DNA of 64,000 nt, from positions 62,001 to 126,000 of the forward strand of contig NZ_JAVDQI010000004.1 in the NCBI RefSeq assembly GCF_031454185.1, in the 5' to 3' direction. The stretch is from Methanococcoides alaskense (GTDB lineage Archaea; Halobacteriota; Methanosarcinia; Methanosarcinales; Methanosarcinaceae). Of the stretch, positions 16,697-26,014 are shown in pieces. Position 1 is the stretch's first letter, and each line of letters opens with the position of its first letter. Both the position numbers and the translations under genes were made by a program. The notes under the pieces were generated by a model. That model was not told where the DNA came from, searched no databases, and saw only the letters and a program-made list of their open reading frames with translations.

Positions 16697-19003
16697 ATGA
16701 TGGTCGAAAAGACAGAAAAAAGAACAGAAGGATCTAGGTTTGATGATGGAATCGATGCCGTTCTGAGGCTGGCTGTTAAAAATGATCATGATCTTATAAA
16801 TGATACGGAAGAGAGTTTGTCAGGACTTCAGATCTTGAGCACAAAAGAAATAGCTCAGGAAAATGGAAACGAGACTTTTCCACACCCCTCTTCCAACCAT
16901 GAAGAGCCAGAGGTCTTTAAACCCGAAACCGCGTCTCCTTCATCAACTCTTGATCGGTTTGCTTTTGAAGAGCCAAAAATATTCAAACCTATATCAGGTA
17001 TGGATATTGAAAAAAAAGACCTTGATGCTGTTATACTGAAACCACGCGGTAGGAATAACTCGTATCCTGTGAATATTCCGGAAACTTCCGACGATAAAGA
17101 GATGGAAGAGGAATTCGGAATACTTCTGCCAAGGTCCGATAAATTTGCTAATTCTAATCATTCTGCCCATGATCCTACAGAAGAATGGGTGTCTGGTGTG
17201 GTTGAATATGATAATATTGACCCGATCGTATCACCTCCAGAAGAGATAATTTCACTCACAACGGTGAATTCGGAGGCAAATGCTTCTGATGTCGAAGATG
17301 AGGGCTTTGATATGGATGAAAACGCTGAAAAACAGTCCAACGAAATATGTGATGAACAACTTGCTGAAGGGACTGATGAAGCACTTGTTGAGCAGTCTGC
17401 AGATACCAACTCAGAACGTGTTTCTGCTGAAAATCTCGGATTTATTCAGAAGATCAAAAATCTTTTCTCTCGTGAAAATGAAGTGATCGAGGCATATGAC
17501 CCCGAAATACATGGGATGCTTTCCTATTTTGATGGCATTGAGAACTATGAAGAAGTTAATCGTTACTGGGTCAATGAACCTTATGTTTTCATTGTTATCC
17601 TTTACAACGAAGATAGTAATAACCATCTTTATTATGCTGTTGAGCCTCCAATGTCTGATTTTGAGACCGTGTTCCTGGCCGAGGTGCAGGATAGGCTGCG
17701 GAATAAACTTCTTATAGAAAAGATCGATGAGGATGATGACAAAGAAGAGGTAATTGAGAGGGAAATAAGGGATATAATCAAGGATTATGCTATAGGTATA
17801 ACTCCTGATATGCTCGAAAAGATCTTCTATTACACCAGACGTGATTTCATAAATTTTGGTAAGATCGATCCTTTGATGAACGATGATTCCCTTGAGGATA
17901 TTTCGGGCAATGGTCACAGTAAACCTATATTCCTGTATCATAAAAATTATCAGAATATTGCTACAAACATTGTTTTTGATGAAGAGGAATTGAACTCTTT
18001 TATAATACAGCTTGCACAGAGGAGCGGCAAACACATCTCTGTTGCTGATCCGATGGTGGATGCTACCATGCCGGATGGTTCAAGGATACAAATGACACTG
18101 GGTAAGAGTGTTACTACCCACGGCAGCACTTTCACTATAAGAAAGTTCAATGAAGTTCCAATAACCCCTGTGGACCTTCTTAAATGGGGCACTTTTTCAC
18201 CGGAATCTATGGCATATCTCTGGCTATGTATAGAGAACAATAAGAGCCTTATCTATGCAGGTGGTACCGCCTCAGGAAAGACATCCTCACTGAATGCGGT
18301 CTCTCTTTTCATTCCTGAAAAAGCGAAGATAATCTCCCTTGAAGATACTAGGGAATTGAAGTTACCACACCCAAATTGGATACCAGGCGTAACAAGGGAT
18401 TCGTTCACATCGGATGAAAGAGGGGCAGTAGACATGTACGATCTTTTGAAGGCTGCGCTCCGTCAGCGTCCTGAATATCTTCTTGTGGGTGAAGTTCGAG
18501 GTAAGGAAGCACTTACGCTTTTCCAGGCCATGTCCACAGGCCATACCACATTTTCGACAATGCATGCGGATTCAGTTCCATCTGCAATTCATAGACTGGA
18601 AAATCCGCCTATCAGTGTTCCGCGTAATATGATACAGGCACTCGATATAATGTGCATTCAGGCACAGACATACTCTAATGGCAAACGTGTAAGAAGAAAT
18701 CTGAAACTTGTGGAGATCGTCGATATCGATCCTAACACGCATAATATCAGGACGAATGATGTGTTTGTATGGGATTCGAATACCGATAGTTTCCACAGGA
18801 CCGGTGAATCAAAAGCCCTCCTGGATATACGTATTCACAGGGGTTGGAATGCTATGGATGTCAATAATGAGCTAAGGAACCGCCAGCGTATCCTTGAATA
18901 TATGGTGGATAAAGGTCTCAATGATTTCAAACAGATATCGACCATAATCAATACATATCAATCCAATCCGGCAAAGATCCTGAAGAAATTAGATCTGCTC
19001 TGA
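16697..19003 (+). CDS. Archaeal type II/IV secretion (TadA/GspE-like) ATPase
   Basis: The motor ATPase of an archaeal type IV pilus-like or secretion machine, acting at the inner face of the membrane. The first 260 residues are acidic and low-complexity (Glu/Asp/Ser/Asn). From about 300 the VirB11/GspE-like core follows: a DVLEKIFYYTRRD-like N-terminal region, IRKFNEVPITPVDLLKWGTF, Walker A YAGGTASGKTSS, SLEDTRELKLPHPNW, Walker B EYLLVGEVRGKEA, and the His box TGHTTFSTMHADS. ATG 16697 follows GCGGTG; an earlier in-frame start at 16652 has no ribosome site. Length after this start is 768 residues. The membrane partner starts 17 bases downstream, so the two form an operon. The pilin substrate genes are not here. 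Confidence 0.94.
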   Translation: MMVEKTEKRTEGSRFDDGIDAVLRLAVKNDHDLINDTEESLSGLQILSTKEIAQENGNETFPHPSSNHEEPEVFKPETASPSSTLDRFAFEEPKIFKPISGMDIEKKDLDAVILKPRGRNNSYPVNIPETSDDKEMEEEFGILLPRSDKFANSNHSAHDPTEEWVSGVVEYDNIDPIVSPPEEIISLTTVNSEANASDVEDEGFDMDENAEKQSNEICDEQLAEGTDEALVEQSADTNSERVSAENLGFIQKIKNLFSRENEVIEAYDPEIHGMLSYFDGIENYEEVNRYWVNEPYVFIVILYNEDSNNHLYYAVEPPMSDFETVFLAEVQDRLRNKLLIEKIDEDDDKEEVIEREIRDIIKDYAIGITPDMLEKIFYYTRRDFINFGKIDPLMNDDSLEDISGNGHSKPIFLYHKNYQNIATNIVFDEEELNSFIIQLAQRSGKHISVADPMVDATMPDGSRIQMTLGKSVTTHGSTFTIRKFNEVPITPVDLLKWGTFSPESMAYLWLCIENNKSLIYAGGTASGKTSSLNAVSLFIPEKAKIISLEDTRELKLPHPNWIPGVTRDSFTSDERGAVDMYDLLKAALRQRPEYLLVGEVRGKEALTLFQAMSTGHTTFSTMHADSVPSAIHRLENPPISVPRNMIQALDIMCIQAQTYSNGKRVRRNLKLVEIVDIDPNTHNIRTNDVFVWDSNTDSFHRTGESKALLDIRIHRGWNAMDVNNELRNRQRILEYMVDKGLNDFKQISTIINTYQSNPAKILKKLDLL

Positions 19004-19020
19004 GCCTTAGGGGTGTTAAA

Positions 19021-21171
19021 GTGACAGAAAACAACTCTTTGGAAAAAAAGAATGAGCATGTTGAAGCCCTGGATCCTTCCACCGTTGAGAAGACGTCGTT
19101 ATTTGCAAAGCTAAAAAGCAAGTTCTCTGTCAGTGCTGACGATACAAGCTATTCCAAAGAGAAGGCCAGTGCATATTTAAATATCCTCAAAAAAATACCT
19201 TTTGCATTGCTTGGTGATTATGTCCAGGAGAGGAAAGAGAAATATGAGAACCTTCAGTTACGCCTTTTCCAGGCCAGAATTCCAGTCTCTTACGAGGTGT
19301 ATGTCTCGAACGCAATATTCTATTCGTTACTAAGTTGCGTTTTCGGCTTGATACTAGGTATTTTGATTGCGTATATCTCTATCTATGTGGTTGGATTGCC
19401 TGAATCTCTGACAAAACTGGAGTTCTCTGCGTCAAGTGAATGGATATTGCAATTCAGGGGTATATTCGTAGGTCTTCTGATGACGGTCTTCTTTGCTGCT
19501 TCACTTGGTGGTGGGATATATGGTCTGTTCATGCTTTATCCCAGGTTTCAGGCTGGTGAAAGGAAAGGCAATATTGACAGGCAGCTTCCGTATGCAGTCA
19601 CTTTCATGTATGCACTTAGCAAAGGTGGCATGAACATAATCGAGGTGTTCAGGTTGCTTTCCCTCTCAGGCAGCACCTATGGGGAAGTTTCGAACGAGGT
19701 CAATGCCATTATCCGCGAAATGGACTATTTTGGACATGATATGAAGACCGCGATCTCGAACATAAGTGAGAGGACCCCTTCTGATAGATTCAAGGAACTA
19801 ATGGATAATCTTACTACAGTTATCGATAGTGGTGGCAGCATTCCACGCTATTTCCAAGATAAAGCCGAACAGTATCTTCAAAAAACAGTTATCGACGAGA
19901 AAGGGTTTTTGGAGACCCTTGGACTACTTGCGGAGTCGTATGTGACCGCATTCGTTGCTGGTCCTTTGTTCATTATAATCATGGGCGTCATGATGGCGGT
20001 CATGGGTTCCGGTTCGGAGGTCATGGTCTATGCTATCATATATGCTGTTTTACCTATAGGCTCCTTCATGTTCGTGGTCATGATCAGTATCATAACTCCG
20101 AGTGAAATAGGTGAACCTGAACTCTTGCCTACCCGAACCATACTTGACCACGGGATTCCTGATCTTCCTTCATATCTGGAACCGGTTTATGATGAAGCAG
20201 GAGAACTCATCAATGAACCTGAAGAAATTGTGCGTAATAGAGAATACTATCTGAACTTTGCGAAAACCAAAAAATCGCTTTCTGTCAGGAAATTCCTGAA
20301 AAACCCTTTCGATATGGTAATGAATAATCCGTTATATTCTCTTGCTGTTACAATTCCTGTTGCAATTCTTGTTCTTGTCATACCATATTGGTCTAATCTT
20401 GATAGTCTCGGGACAACAGCACAAAAGATTGGATTCATTGATGACTATATCGTGCTCACACTGTTCATTGTTATGATACCAATGGCCCTTTTCCATGAGA
20501 TAAGGTCTCATAAGAAAAAGCATCTTGAAAGGAATTTCCCCGATTTTTTGAAGAAGCTCGCAAGTACCAATGAAACCGGGATGACACTTAGAGATTCTAT
20601 CAAGCTGATGGCAAATTCCAAATCCGGCCATCTTGGAAATGAGATCCGGATGATCTGGGCAGATATCTCATGGGGACTGAATGTCAATGATTCTCTTATA
20701 AGATTTGCCAACAGGCTTCGGACACAGGTAATTGCACGGTCATTAACGCTTATCACAAAAGCCAATGAATCAAGTGGTGATGTTAGCGAAGTGCTTCTGG
20801 TAGCGGCTCACGATGCGGCTTCCGAACAGTCAATGAAACGTGAACGTGCCATGGGCATGATGATCTATATTGTGATCATCTATATTTCCTTCATGGTATT
20901 CGTAGGTGTTATCTATGTTATTTCTACTACATTTCTGGCAGAGATGGCGGCGGCTGGGGAAAAGATGGCAGAATCCGGTGGTGCCGGAGGTTTTTTAAGT
21001 AGTTTCAATCTTGATGCATACATAAGTCTGTTTATGCATGCTTCTCTTATTCAGGGTCTAAGCTCAGGACTTATGGCAGGTACTATGGGGGAAGGCAGTG
21101 TAATGTCCGGTCTTAAGCATTCAATTATCATGATGGGAATCGGCTACCTTATATTTACTGTGTTCGTATGA
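19021..21171 (+). CDS. TadC/GspF-like membrane protein of the pilus/secretion system
   Basis: The integral membrane platform that pairs with the preceding ATPase. The 716-residue protein has two GspF-like halves, each a cytoplasmic helical domain followed by membrane helices: LPYAVTFMYALSKGGMNIIEVFRLL (about 190) and FPDFLKKLASTNETGMTLRDSIKLM (about 510). Membrane segments are visible near 95-125, 155-185, 300-360, 440-490, 615-645 and 690-715. The start is GTG 19021, just after GGGGTG. Archaeal versions often have this duplicated form, as here. The cell uses the pair to assemble type IV pilin-like fibres; which fibre cannot be told from this window. Confidence 0.92.
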   Translation: MTENNSLEKKNEHVEALDPSTVEKTSLFAKLKSKFSVSADDTSYSKEKASAYLNILKKIPFALLGDYVQERKEKYENLQLRLFQARIPVSYEVYVSNAIFYSLLSCVFGLILGILIAYISIYVVGLPESLTKLEFSASSEWILQFRGIFVGLLMTVFFAASLGGGIYGLFMLYPRFQAGERKGNIDRQLPYAVTFMYALSKGGMNIIEVFRLLSLSGSTYGEVSNEVNAIIREMDYFGHDMKTAISNISERTPSDRFKELMDNLTTVIDSGGSIPRYFQDKAEQYLQKTVIDEKGFLETLGLLAESYVTAFVAGPLFIIIMGVMMAVMGSGSEVMVYAIIYAVLPIGSFMFVVMISIITPSEIGEPELLPTRTILDHGIPDLPSYLEPVYDEAGELINEPEEIVRNREYYLNFAKTKKSLSVRKFLKNPFDMVMNNPLYSLAVTIPVAILVLVIPYWSNLDSLGTTAQKIGFIDDYIVLTLFIVMIPMALFHEIRSHKKKHLERNFPDFLKKLASTNETGMTLRDSIKLMANSKSGHLGNEIRMIWADISWGLNVNDSLIRFANRLRTQVIARSLTLITKANESSGDVSEVLLVAAHDAASEQSMKRERAMGMMIYIVIIYISFMVFVGVIYVISTTFLAEMAAAGEKMAESGGAGGFLSSFNLDAYISLFMHASLIQGLSSGLMAGTMGEGSVMSGLKHSIIMMGIGYLIFTVFV

Positions 21172-21216
21172 GTGGTATACTCTAAGATAATGGTGATCAT
21201 ATCAGGGAAGATCTCA

Positions 21217-21858
21217 ATGAAGATACTGGGAATTGATGAAGCAGGAAAAGGTCCGGTCATCGGGCCGATGTGCATAGGCGGTGTGAGGATCGATGAGGAC
21301 AGAAGCAATGCTCTGAAGAATCTGGGAGTTGCAGACTCCAAGAAGCTTTCCCCGAAAAGAAGGGTGCAGCTTGCCGCCCAGATAAAGAAATATGCGGATG
21401 GGTGGTTCGTTTATGAGGTATCTCCAAATCAGATCGATGAGCTTCGAAAACTGATGAGCATGAACGATATAATGGTACTTGCTTTTGGTTCGGTCATCGA
21501 GGAGCTTCCTTCTGACAAGATATATGTGGATGCAGCAGATGTGAAGGAGGAACGTTTTGGAAAGCGTCTTCTTGACAATTATATGGAAAAGCATCCGGAT
21601 ATATCAGCTCCTGAAGTTATCTCAAAACATAGGGCAGACGATCTATATCCAGTTGTTTCAGCGGCATCTATATTGGCAAAGGTAAGGCGTGATGAACTTA
21701 TCGAGCAGATAAAGGTAGATCTGGGTGTGGACATCGGTAGTGGTTATCCATCAGATCCCAAGACCAAGAAGTTCCTTGAGGAATGGTATCGTGAGAATGG
21801 CTCTTTTCCCGACATTGTCAGGCATTCATGGAAAACGGCACAGAAGTTCATTCAATGA
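21217..21858 (+). CDS. rnhB: Ribonuclease HII
   Basis: Cleaves the RNA strand of RNA-DNA hybrids, for primer removal and for repair of single ribonucleotides. The 213-residue protein begins MKILGIDEAGKGPVIGPMCI, which holds the first two acidic active-site residues (D-E) and the GKG loop. The third acidic residue lies in DKIYVDAADVKEERF, and the fourth in the VSAASILAKVRRDE motif region. GSGYPSDPKTKKFLEEW and a C-terminal RHSWKTAQKF follow, as usual for the family. ATG 21217 is chosen over an upstream in-frame GTG because the motif starts here and length then fits archaeal RNase HII. It follows the TadC-like gene by 45 bases on the same strand. Confidence 0.95.
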   Translation: MKILGIDEAGKGPVIGPMCIGGVRIDEDRSNALKNLGVADSKKLSPKRRVQLAAQIKKYADGWFVYEVSPNQIDELRKLMSMNDIMVLAFGSVIEELPSDKIYVDAADVKEERFGKRLLDNYMEKHPDISAPEVISKHRADDLYPVVSAASILAKVRRDELIEQIKVDLGVDIGSGYPSDPKTKKFLEEWYRENGSFPDIVRHSWKTAQKFIQ

Positions 21859-21934
21859 TAAGATTAATAGAAGATGGATAGTGTCGAAGTAAATTAATAA
21901 AAAAATAAAAAGAGAATGGGAGTATAACAGGTGT

Positions 21935-22630
21935 TCACCTGCTTGAAATATACTCTACCATTGACTTGAACATCCTTATCCCATCATTGGAACCGAGGAC
22001 TTCTTCAGATGCCCTTTCAGGGTGGGGCATAAGGCCCATTACATTTCTGTTACCGCTGAGTATTCCTGCAATGTTCTCCTTTGAACCATTGGGGTTTACT
22101 TCTTCGGTCACATGACCTTCGCTGTCAACATATCTGAACGCTACGAGATCATCGTCTTCCATTTTCGAAAGGGTTGCTTCATCTGCGTAGAAATTACCTT
22201 CCATGTGGGCTATGGGTATGCGGATGACCTCGCCTTTCTTGAATGCGGATGTGAAAGGGGAATCGTTCGTCTCGACCCTCAAGTTCGTCCATTCACATCT
22301 GAACTTTGGGTATTCGTTGGTGGTAAGTGCTCCACCCAGGAGACCTGATTCTGTGAGTATCTGGAAACCGTTGCAAATTCCCATTATAGGCTTTCCTTCG
22401 TCTGCCATCTTCTTGATGGAGTCCATAATAGGTGTCCTTGATGCGATAGCACCTGCGCGCAGGTAGTCGCCGTAGGAGAATCCTCCGGGGATAATTGCAG
22501 CTTCGTACTTATCAAGGTCGTGTTCCTTGTACCAGACAAGTTCTGCATCTGTTCCGACAACATCTTCCAGTACATGCAGAACATCAAGATCGCAATTGCT
22601 TCCACCAAATTGAATGATGGCGATAGTCAT
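21935..22630 (-). CDS. purQ: Phosphoribosylformylglycinamidine synthase, glutaminase subunit PurQ
   Basis: Class I glutamine amidotransferase that feeds ammonia to PurL in step four of purine synthesis. The 231-residue protein starts MTIAIIQFGGSNCDLDVLHV. GGFSYGDYLRAGAIA is the oxyanion region, GICNGFQ carries the nucleophilic Cys, and GLMPHPERASE carries the catalytic His and Glu. The gene begins directly after the purS stop (stop codon then ATG), so the pair is translationally linked. In organisms with separate PurS, PurQ and PurL the three form a complex; purL is not in this window. Confidence 0.97.
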   Translation of the reverse strand: MTIAIIQFGGSNCDLDVLHVLEDVVGTDAELVWYKEHDLDKYEAAIIPGGFSYGDYLRAGAIASRTPIMDSIKKMADEGKPIMGICNGFQILTESGLLGGALTTNEYPKFRCEWTNLRVETNDSPFTSAFKKGEVIRIPIAHMEGNFYADEATLSKMEDDDLVAFRYVDSEGHVTEEVNPNGSKENIAGILSGNRNVMGLMPHPERASEEVLGSNDGIRMFKSMVEYISSR

Positions 22631-22879
22631 TTAAACTTCCCTCAAGTCGATCGTATAATTATGGATCATCGGGTTTGCAATAAGTTTCTGGCACATTTCA
22701 TCAACTTTAGTCTCTGCCAGCTCTGAGGACTCTTCTTCGAGATCGATGATATATCTCTTTGAGGTCTTGATATCGTTTGTGTGGTAGCCAAGGTGTTCAA
22801 GTGCCCTCTTGATAGTAGTGCCTTCAGGGTCCAGCATTCCTGACTTACGTTCTATGGTTACTTCTGCACGGTATTGCAT
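22631..22879 (-). CDS. purS: Phosphoribosylformylglycinamidine synthase subunit PurS
   Basis: The small structural subunit that bridges PurQ and PurL in the formylglycinamide ribonucleotide amidotransferase complex. The 82-residue protein has the usual pattern MQYRAEVTIERKSGMLDPEG, then TIKRALEHLGY and VDEMCQKLIANPMIHNYTID. The length is typical (about 80). It is the first gene of the purS-purQ operon, with no space before purQ. The upstream intergenic region (22880-23028) is AT-rich and holds the probable promoter. Confidence 0.95.
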   Translation of the reverse strand: MQYRAEVTIERKSGMLDPEGTTIKRALEHLGYHTNDIKTSKRYIIDLEEESSELAETKVDEMCQKLIANPMIHNYTIDLREV

Positions 22880-23028
22880 TTTTTTCCTCTGTGTTTAATT
22901 ATGATGTGATTATGGCTATTAATGGACACCAAGCAATTAAAAATATCGCTTTGACAATGATATCTTTCTTAATGTGGTCATTATCTGATCGATATCTTGT
23001 ACCTTAAATTATTATCTTATATATAGGT

Positions 23029-23574
23029 TTATAAGGTCTGTTTGGCTTTCCATATCCTTTGTAAAAGCGTTACGTGTGTAAGGATTGCGATAAGTGCCAC
23101 TGCGACCATTATCTGAGAACTGAATGCTCCCAGTACCAGTATGATCATACGCTCTGACCTCTCTGCGATACCAACGTTCATTGATGAAGAGCCTGCGGCT
23201 TCGGCACGGGCACGCGTGTAGCTGACCATGTAAGAACCGATCAGCGCGATTATACATAATAGCCACAACGGTACCTGTAATAATGTGGGCTGATGTATAA
23301 CGCCTGTTATTGAACCGTAGATGATCCCAGCAAAGATAATTGCGTCAGCATATCTGTCACATACCGAATCAAGTACTCCTCCAAAAGGTGTTATCATCCC
23401 TGATGCCTTTGCAACGGCTCCGTCAAGAACATCAAATATGCCACTTAGCATTATATAAACAGCTCCCATTATCAGATCCCCTGTGGCGAATTCGATGGCA
23501 GCCAAAAAACTGATGCCAAGGCCTATCACAGTAAGCACATTTGGTGAGATCGGAATATTCTTTGCAATTGGCAA
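23029..23574 (-). CDS. CDP-alcohol phosphatidyltransferase, probably archaetidylinositol-phosphate synthase
   Basis: A polytopic membrane enzyme that transfers a phosphoalcohol from or to a CDP-linked lipid. The CDP-alcohol motif is complete: DVLDGAVAKASG followed by GGVLDSVCDRYAD, i.e. D-x2-D-G-x2-A-x9-G-x3-D-x3-D. About five hydrophobic segments follow. Size and the ISPNVLT opening fit archaeal archaetidylinositol-phosphate synthase, but the substrate is not proven. The frame has only a TTG at 23574 as start, which is too late: matching sequence (NELKNNIRTLALPIAKN) extends upstream. An ATG at 23627 reads MRDKLF and joins this frame if the T4 run (A4 at 23609-23612 on the + strand) had one more base. 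A real or technical one-base indel is likely. Confidence 0.88.
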   Translation of the reverse strand: MPIAKNIPISPNVLTVIGLGISFLAAIEFATGDLIMGAVYIMLSGIFDVLDGAVAKASGMITPFGGVLDSVCDRYADAIIFAGIIYGSITGVIHQPTLLQVPLWLLCIIALIGSYMVSYTRARAEAAGSSSMNVGIAERSERMIILVLGAFSSQIMVAVALIAILTHVTLLQRIWKAKQTL

Positions 23575-23678
23575 TGCAAGTGTTCTAATATTGTTCTTCA
23601 GTTCATTGAAAATAGTTTATCCCTCATGAGATCAAGGATCATCTGTCTGACTGTACAACTTAAGGCTGGATCTGATTA

Positions 23679-24296
23679 TTATGCTTCATCGCGTTTTAGT
23701 TTTGCCATTGCTGCGGCCATATTGATCTTTGCATCTTTATAATCGGGATCTGCATTCAAGACTTTTGCAAAGCAAGTGATGGCTTCTTCATATTTTTGCA
23801 TGTGGTAGTAAGCGACACCTTTTTTGTTCCATTTAATAGTGTATTTTGAATTAAGTTCCATGCTAGTATGGACATTCTCATAACATTCGATCGCATCTTC
23901 ATATCTGCCAAGCATGTCAAATATAATTCCCTTATTTATCCACGCATTATCATATTTTGGGTCGATATCAAGAGCCTTTGAATAAGATCTTATCGATTCT
24001 TCATGTTCACCAACATAAGAATGAGCGATACCCTTGTTGTACCATATATCAGGATTATCGGTGTCGAGCTCAAGACCCTTTTCAAAACTGTGGATGGCTT
24101 TATCATAAATGCCAAGGTCGCAATATGCAATGCCGGTGTTGGTCCAGACCAATGCGATAGCTTCTTCATTCCATATCAGGGTGTCCTTTGATTCGAATTC
24201 AAGTACTGCAGAATAGTACTCTATCTTCTCATCCGGGTATTCTGCATAGAATCCCATATGAAATAGTTGCTCTACTGTCTTGCCTTTCCCTTCCAC
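23679..24296 (-). CDS. Tetratricopeptide repeat protein
   Basis: A 205-residue protein made of about five TPR units. The repeats show the usual 34-residue pattern: WTNTGIAYCDLGIYDKAIHS, WYNKGIAHSYVGEHEESIRS, WINKGIIFDMLGRYEDAIEC, WNKKGVAYYHMQKYEEAITC. TPR arrays bind other proteins. No signal peptide or membrane segment is seen, so it is probably cytoplasmic. It lies on the same strand as the CDP-alcohol phosphotransferase, about 50-100 bases upstream of it, and could share its message. The partner is unknown. Confidence 0.9.
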   Translation of the reverse strand: MEGKGKTVEQLFHMGFYAEYPDEKIEYYSAVLEFESKDTLIWNEEAIALVWTNTGIAYCDLGIYDKAIHSFEKGLELDTDNPDIWYNKGIAHSYVGEHEESIRSYSKALDIDPKYDNAWINKGIIFDMLGRYEDAIECYENVHTSMELNSKYTIKWNKKGVAYYHMQKYEEAITCFAKVLNADPDYKDAKINMAAAMAKLKRDEA

Positions 24297-24486
24297 TAAA
24301 GTCTAACTCCGTTTTTATTTTTGAAACAAAAGATAAAAGCATACCGATCATCAAATATACAATGTTTTGATGGCTTTTTATTCCAAAGGACTTTCATTAT
24401 TAGTGCATAATTAGAATATATAATCAGTGGTTCATTATTAAATATCCAGTAATTATCCTGTCTTATTTTATCACTGTATATATTCC

Positions 24487-26013
24487 ATGTGTCAATTTCC
24501 GATAAATAAATATATGGTAGACAAGTGTTCCAACTACATGGGTAGAATCGCAGGTTTCTTCAAATTGGCTCCTTCCTCCATCCGGCCGATTAAGATCTTT
24601 AATGAAATGGAAGCTCGTGGTGAATACAAAGCGTTCATCTATACAGATGATACTATTCACAATGTGTGTTCTGCCTCTGAAATACAGTCCATGTCACTCA
24701 ATGAAACCATGATAGGTTTTGATAGTCTGGCAGCTTCATCCCCATTGAGTTCATCATCAGACCAGTTCGAACTAATAGGGGACACTGACATCTACAATTT
24801 AGATGAGCTTGCATGTGAACTTCATTGTGATGCTGTGGAGAACATGCCAATTCTGACACGACTTTTGCAGGATACTTTTAGCCTTGATAACTGCAGTGAT
24901 CATGAGATGTTCCAACGTTTTGATAGTTCATTGAGGACTATTCGCGGGGTTTATGCAATTGCCTTTCATATAGGTGATAAAGTGTTTCTCGCAAGGGACC
25001 GGATCGGTATAAAACCTCTCTGGTATGACGTATCTTCAGGCTTTGCATTCGCTTCGGAAAAGAAGTTCTTAGAGATGTCCGGGCTTCATGAAATGGTGGA
25101 ACTTGATCCTCGGCAGATCCTATGCTACGATCTTAAAAACGATACTATAAAGTCATACGACAGGGAATTTTTGCAGGGACTTGCAGAACATCAGGGATCA
25201 TTCGTGGAGGTCCGGGACGGTCTTCTTTCTTTGCTTAAGGAAGCGGTCTCTATACGTGTGCCGGATGAGGATTTTGGTGTAATGTTCTCAGCAGGAATTG
25301 ATTCCACTATCCTCGCTCTGCTTTGTAAAGGGTTTGCTGAAGCTAAAGGTGTAAAATGTAATTGTTATACGGTGGGACTTTCAGGACAGGTCCCGTCACC
25401 GGATATCGCCTGTGCAAGAAAGCTGGCAGATGAGCTTGAGCTTGAATTAAATGTGCATGAGATCGAACTAGATACTGTGGAAGAGTATCTTAGTACAGTT
25501 GTCCCTTTGATAGAGGATGCGACCGTTCCGAAGACAGGTGTCGCATTGACGATGTATGCAGCTTGTAAGGCAGCAAAAGAGGATGGCATAAATATATTGT
25601 TCGCAGGTGCCGGAGCCGATGAACTTTTTGCCGGATATAACAGATTCAAAAGTTCAGTATCTGTAAATAAGGATTGCATCAGGGATATCATGGAAATGCA
25701 TGAAGTGAACACGTATCGCGATGATACGGTCGCGGCGTTCACGGGAGTGAAAGTGCGTCTTCCTTATCTTGATGAGAAGTTTGTGGAATATGCCCTTGCC
25801 ATTCCAAAAGAGTATAAGATATCCGATGAGATGAACAAGATCATCCTGCGAAAGGCAGGTGAGGAACTTGGCTTACCAAAGTATGTGGCCGAGCGGGGAA
25901 AAAAGGCCGCTCAGTATGGTAGCAGGTTCGATCAAGGTTTAAAGAAGCTTGCAAAAAGAGCAGGTTTTGCGAATAAGACAGATTATATCAATAGTTTTCA
26001 GGAGAGTAGATAA
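24487..26013 (+). CDS. Asparagine-synthetase-like protein without the usual Cys2
   Basis: Resembles glutamine-dependent asparagine synthetase: an N-terminal Ntn-hydrolase domain (FLARDRIGIKPLWYD, FAFASEKKFLEM) and a C-terminal PP-loop ATP-pyrophosphatase domain (VMFSAGIDSTILALL, then LFAGAGADELFAGYNRF). Normal AsnB starts MCGIAGF, where Cys2 attacks glutamine. Here the aligned text is MGRIAGFF at 24538, with Gly in place of Cys. An upstream ATG at 24487 starts MCQF, but that Cys is not next to the conserved GIAG. The glutaminase is therefore probably inactive or changed, and the protein may use free ammonia or another substrate. The next gene starts 2 bases after its stop, so the pair is an operon of two PP-loop enzymes. 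The start is uncertain. Confidence 0.85.
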   Translation: MCQFPINKYMVDKCSNYMGRIAGFFKLAPSSIRPIKIFNEMEARGEYKAFIYTDDTIHNVCSASEIQSMSLNETMIGFDSLAASSPLSSSSDQFELIGDTDIYNLDELACELHCDAVENMPILTRLLQDTFSLDNCSDHEMFQRFDSSLRTIRGVYAIAFHIGDKVFLARDRIGIKPLWYDVSSGFAFASEKKFLEMSGLHEMVELDPRQILCYDLKNDTIKSYDREFLQGLAEHQGSFVEVRDGLLSLLKEAVSIRVPDEDFGVMFSAGIDSTILALLCKGFAEAKGVKCNCYTVGLSGQVPSPDIACARKLADELELELNVHEIELDTVEEYLSTVVPLIEDATVPKTGVALTMYAACKAAKEDGINILFAGAGADELFAGYNRFKSSVSVNKDCIRDIMEMHEVNTYRDDTVAAFTGVKVRLPYLDEKFVEYALAIPKEYKISDEMNKIILRKAGEELGLPKYVAERGKKAAQYGSRFDQGLKKLAKRAGFANKTDYINSFQESR

Positions 26014-26014
26014 A

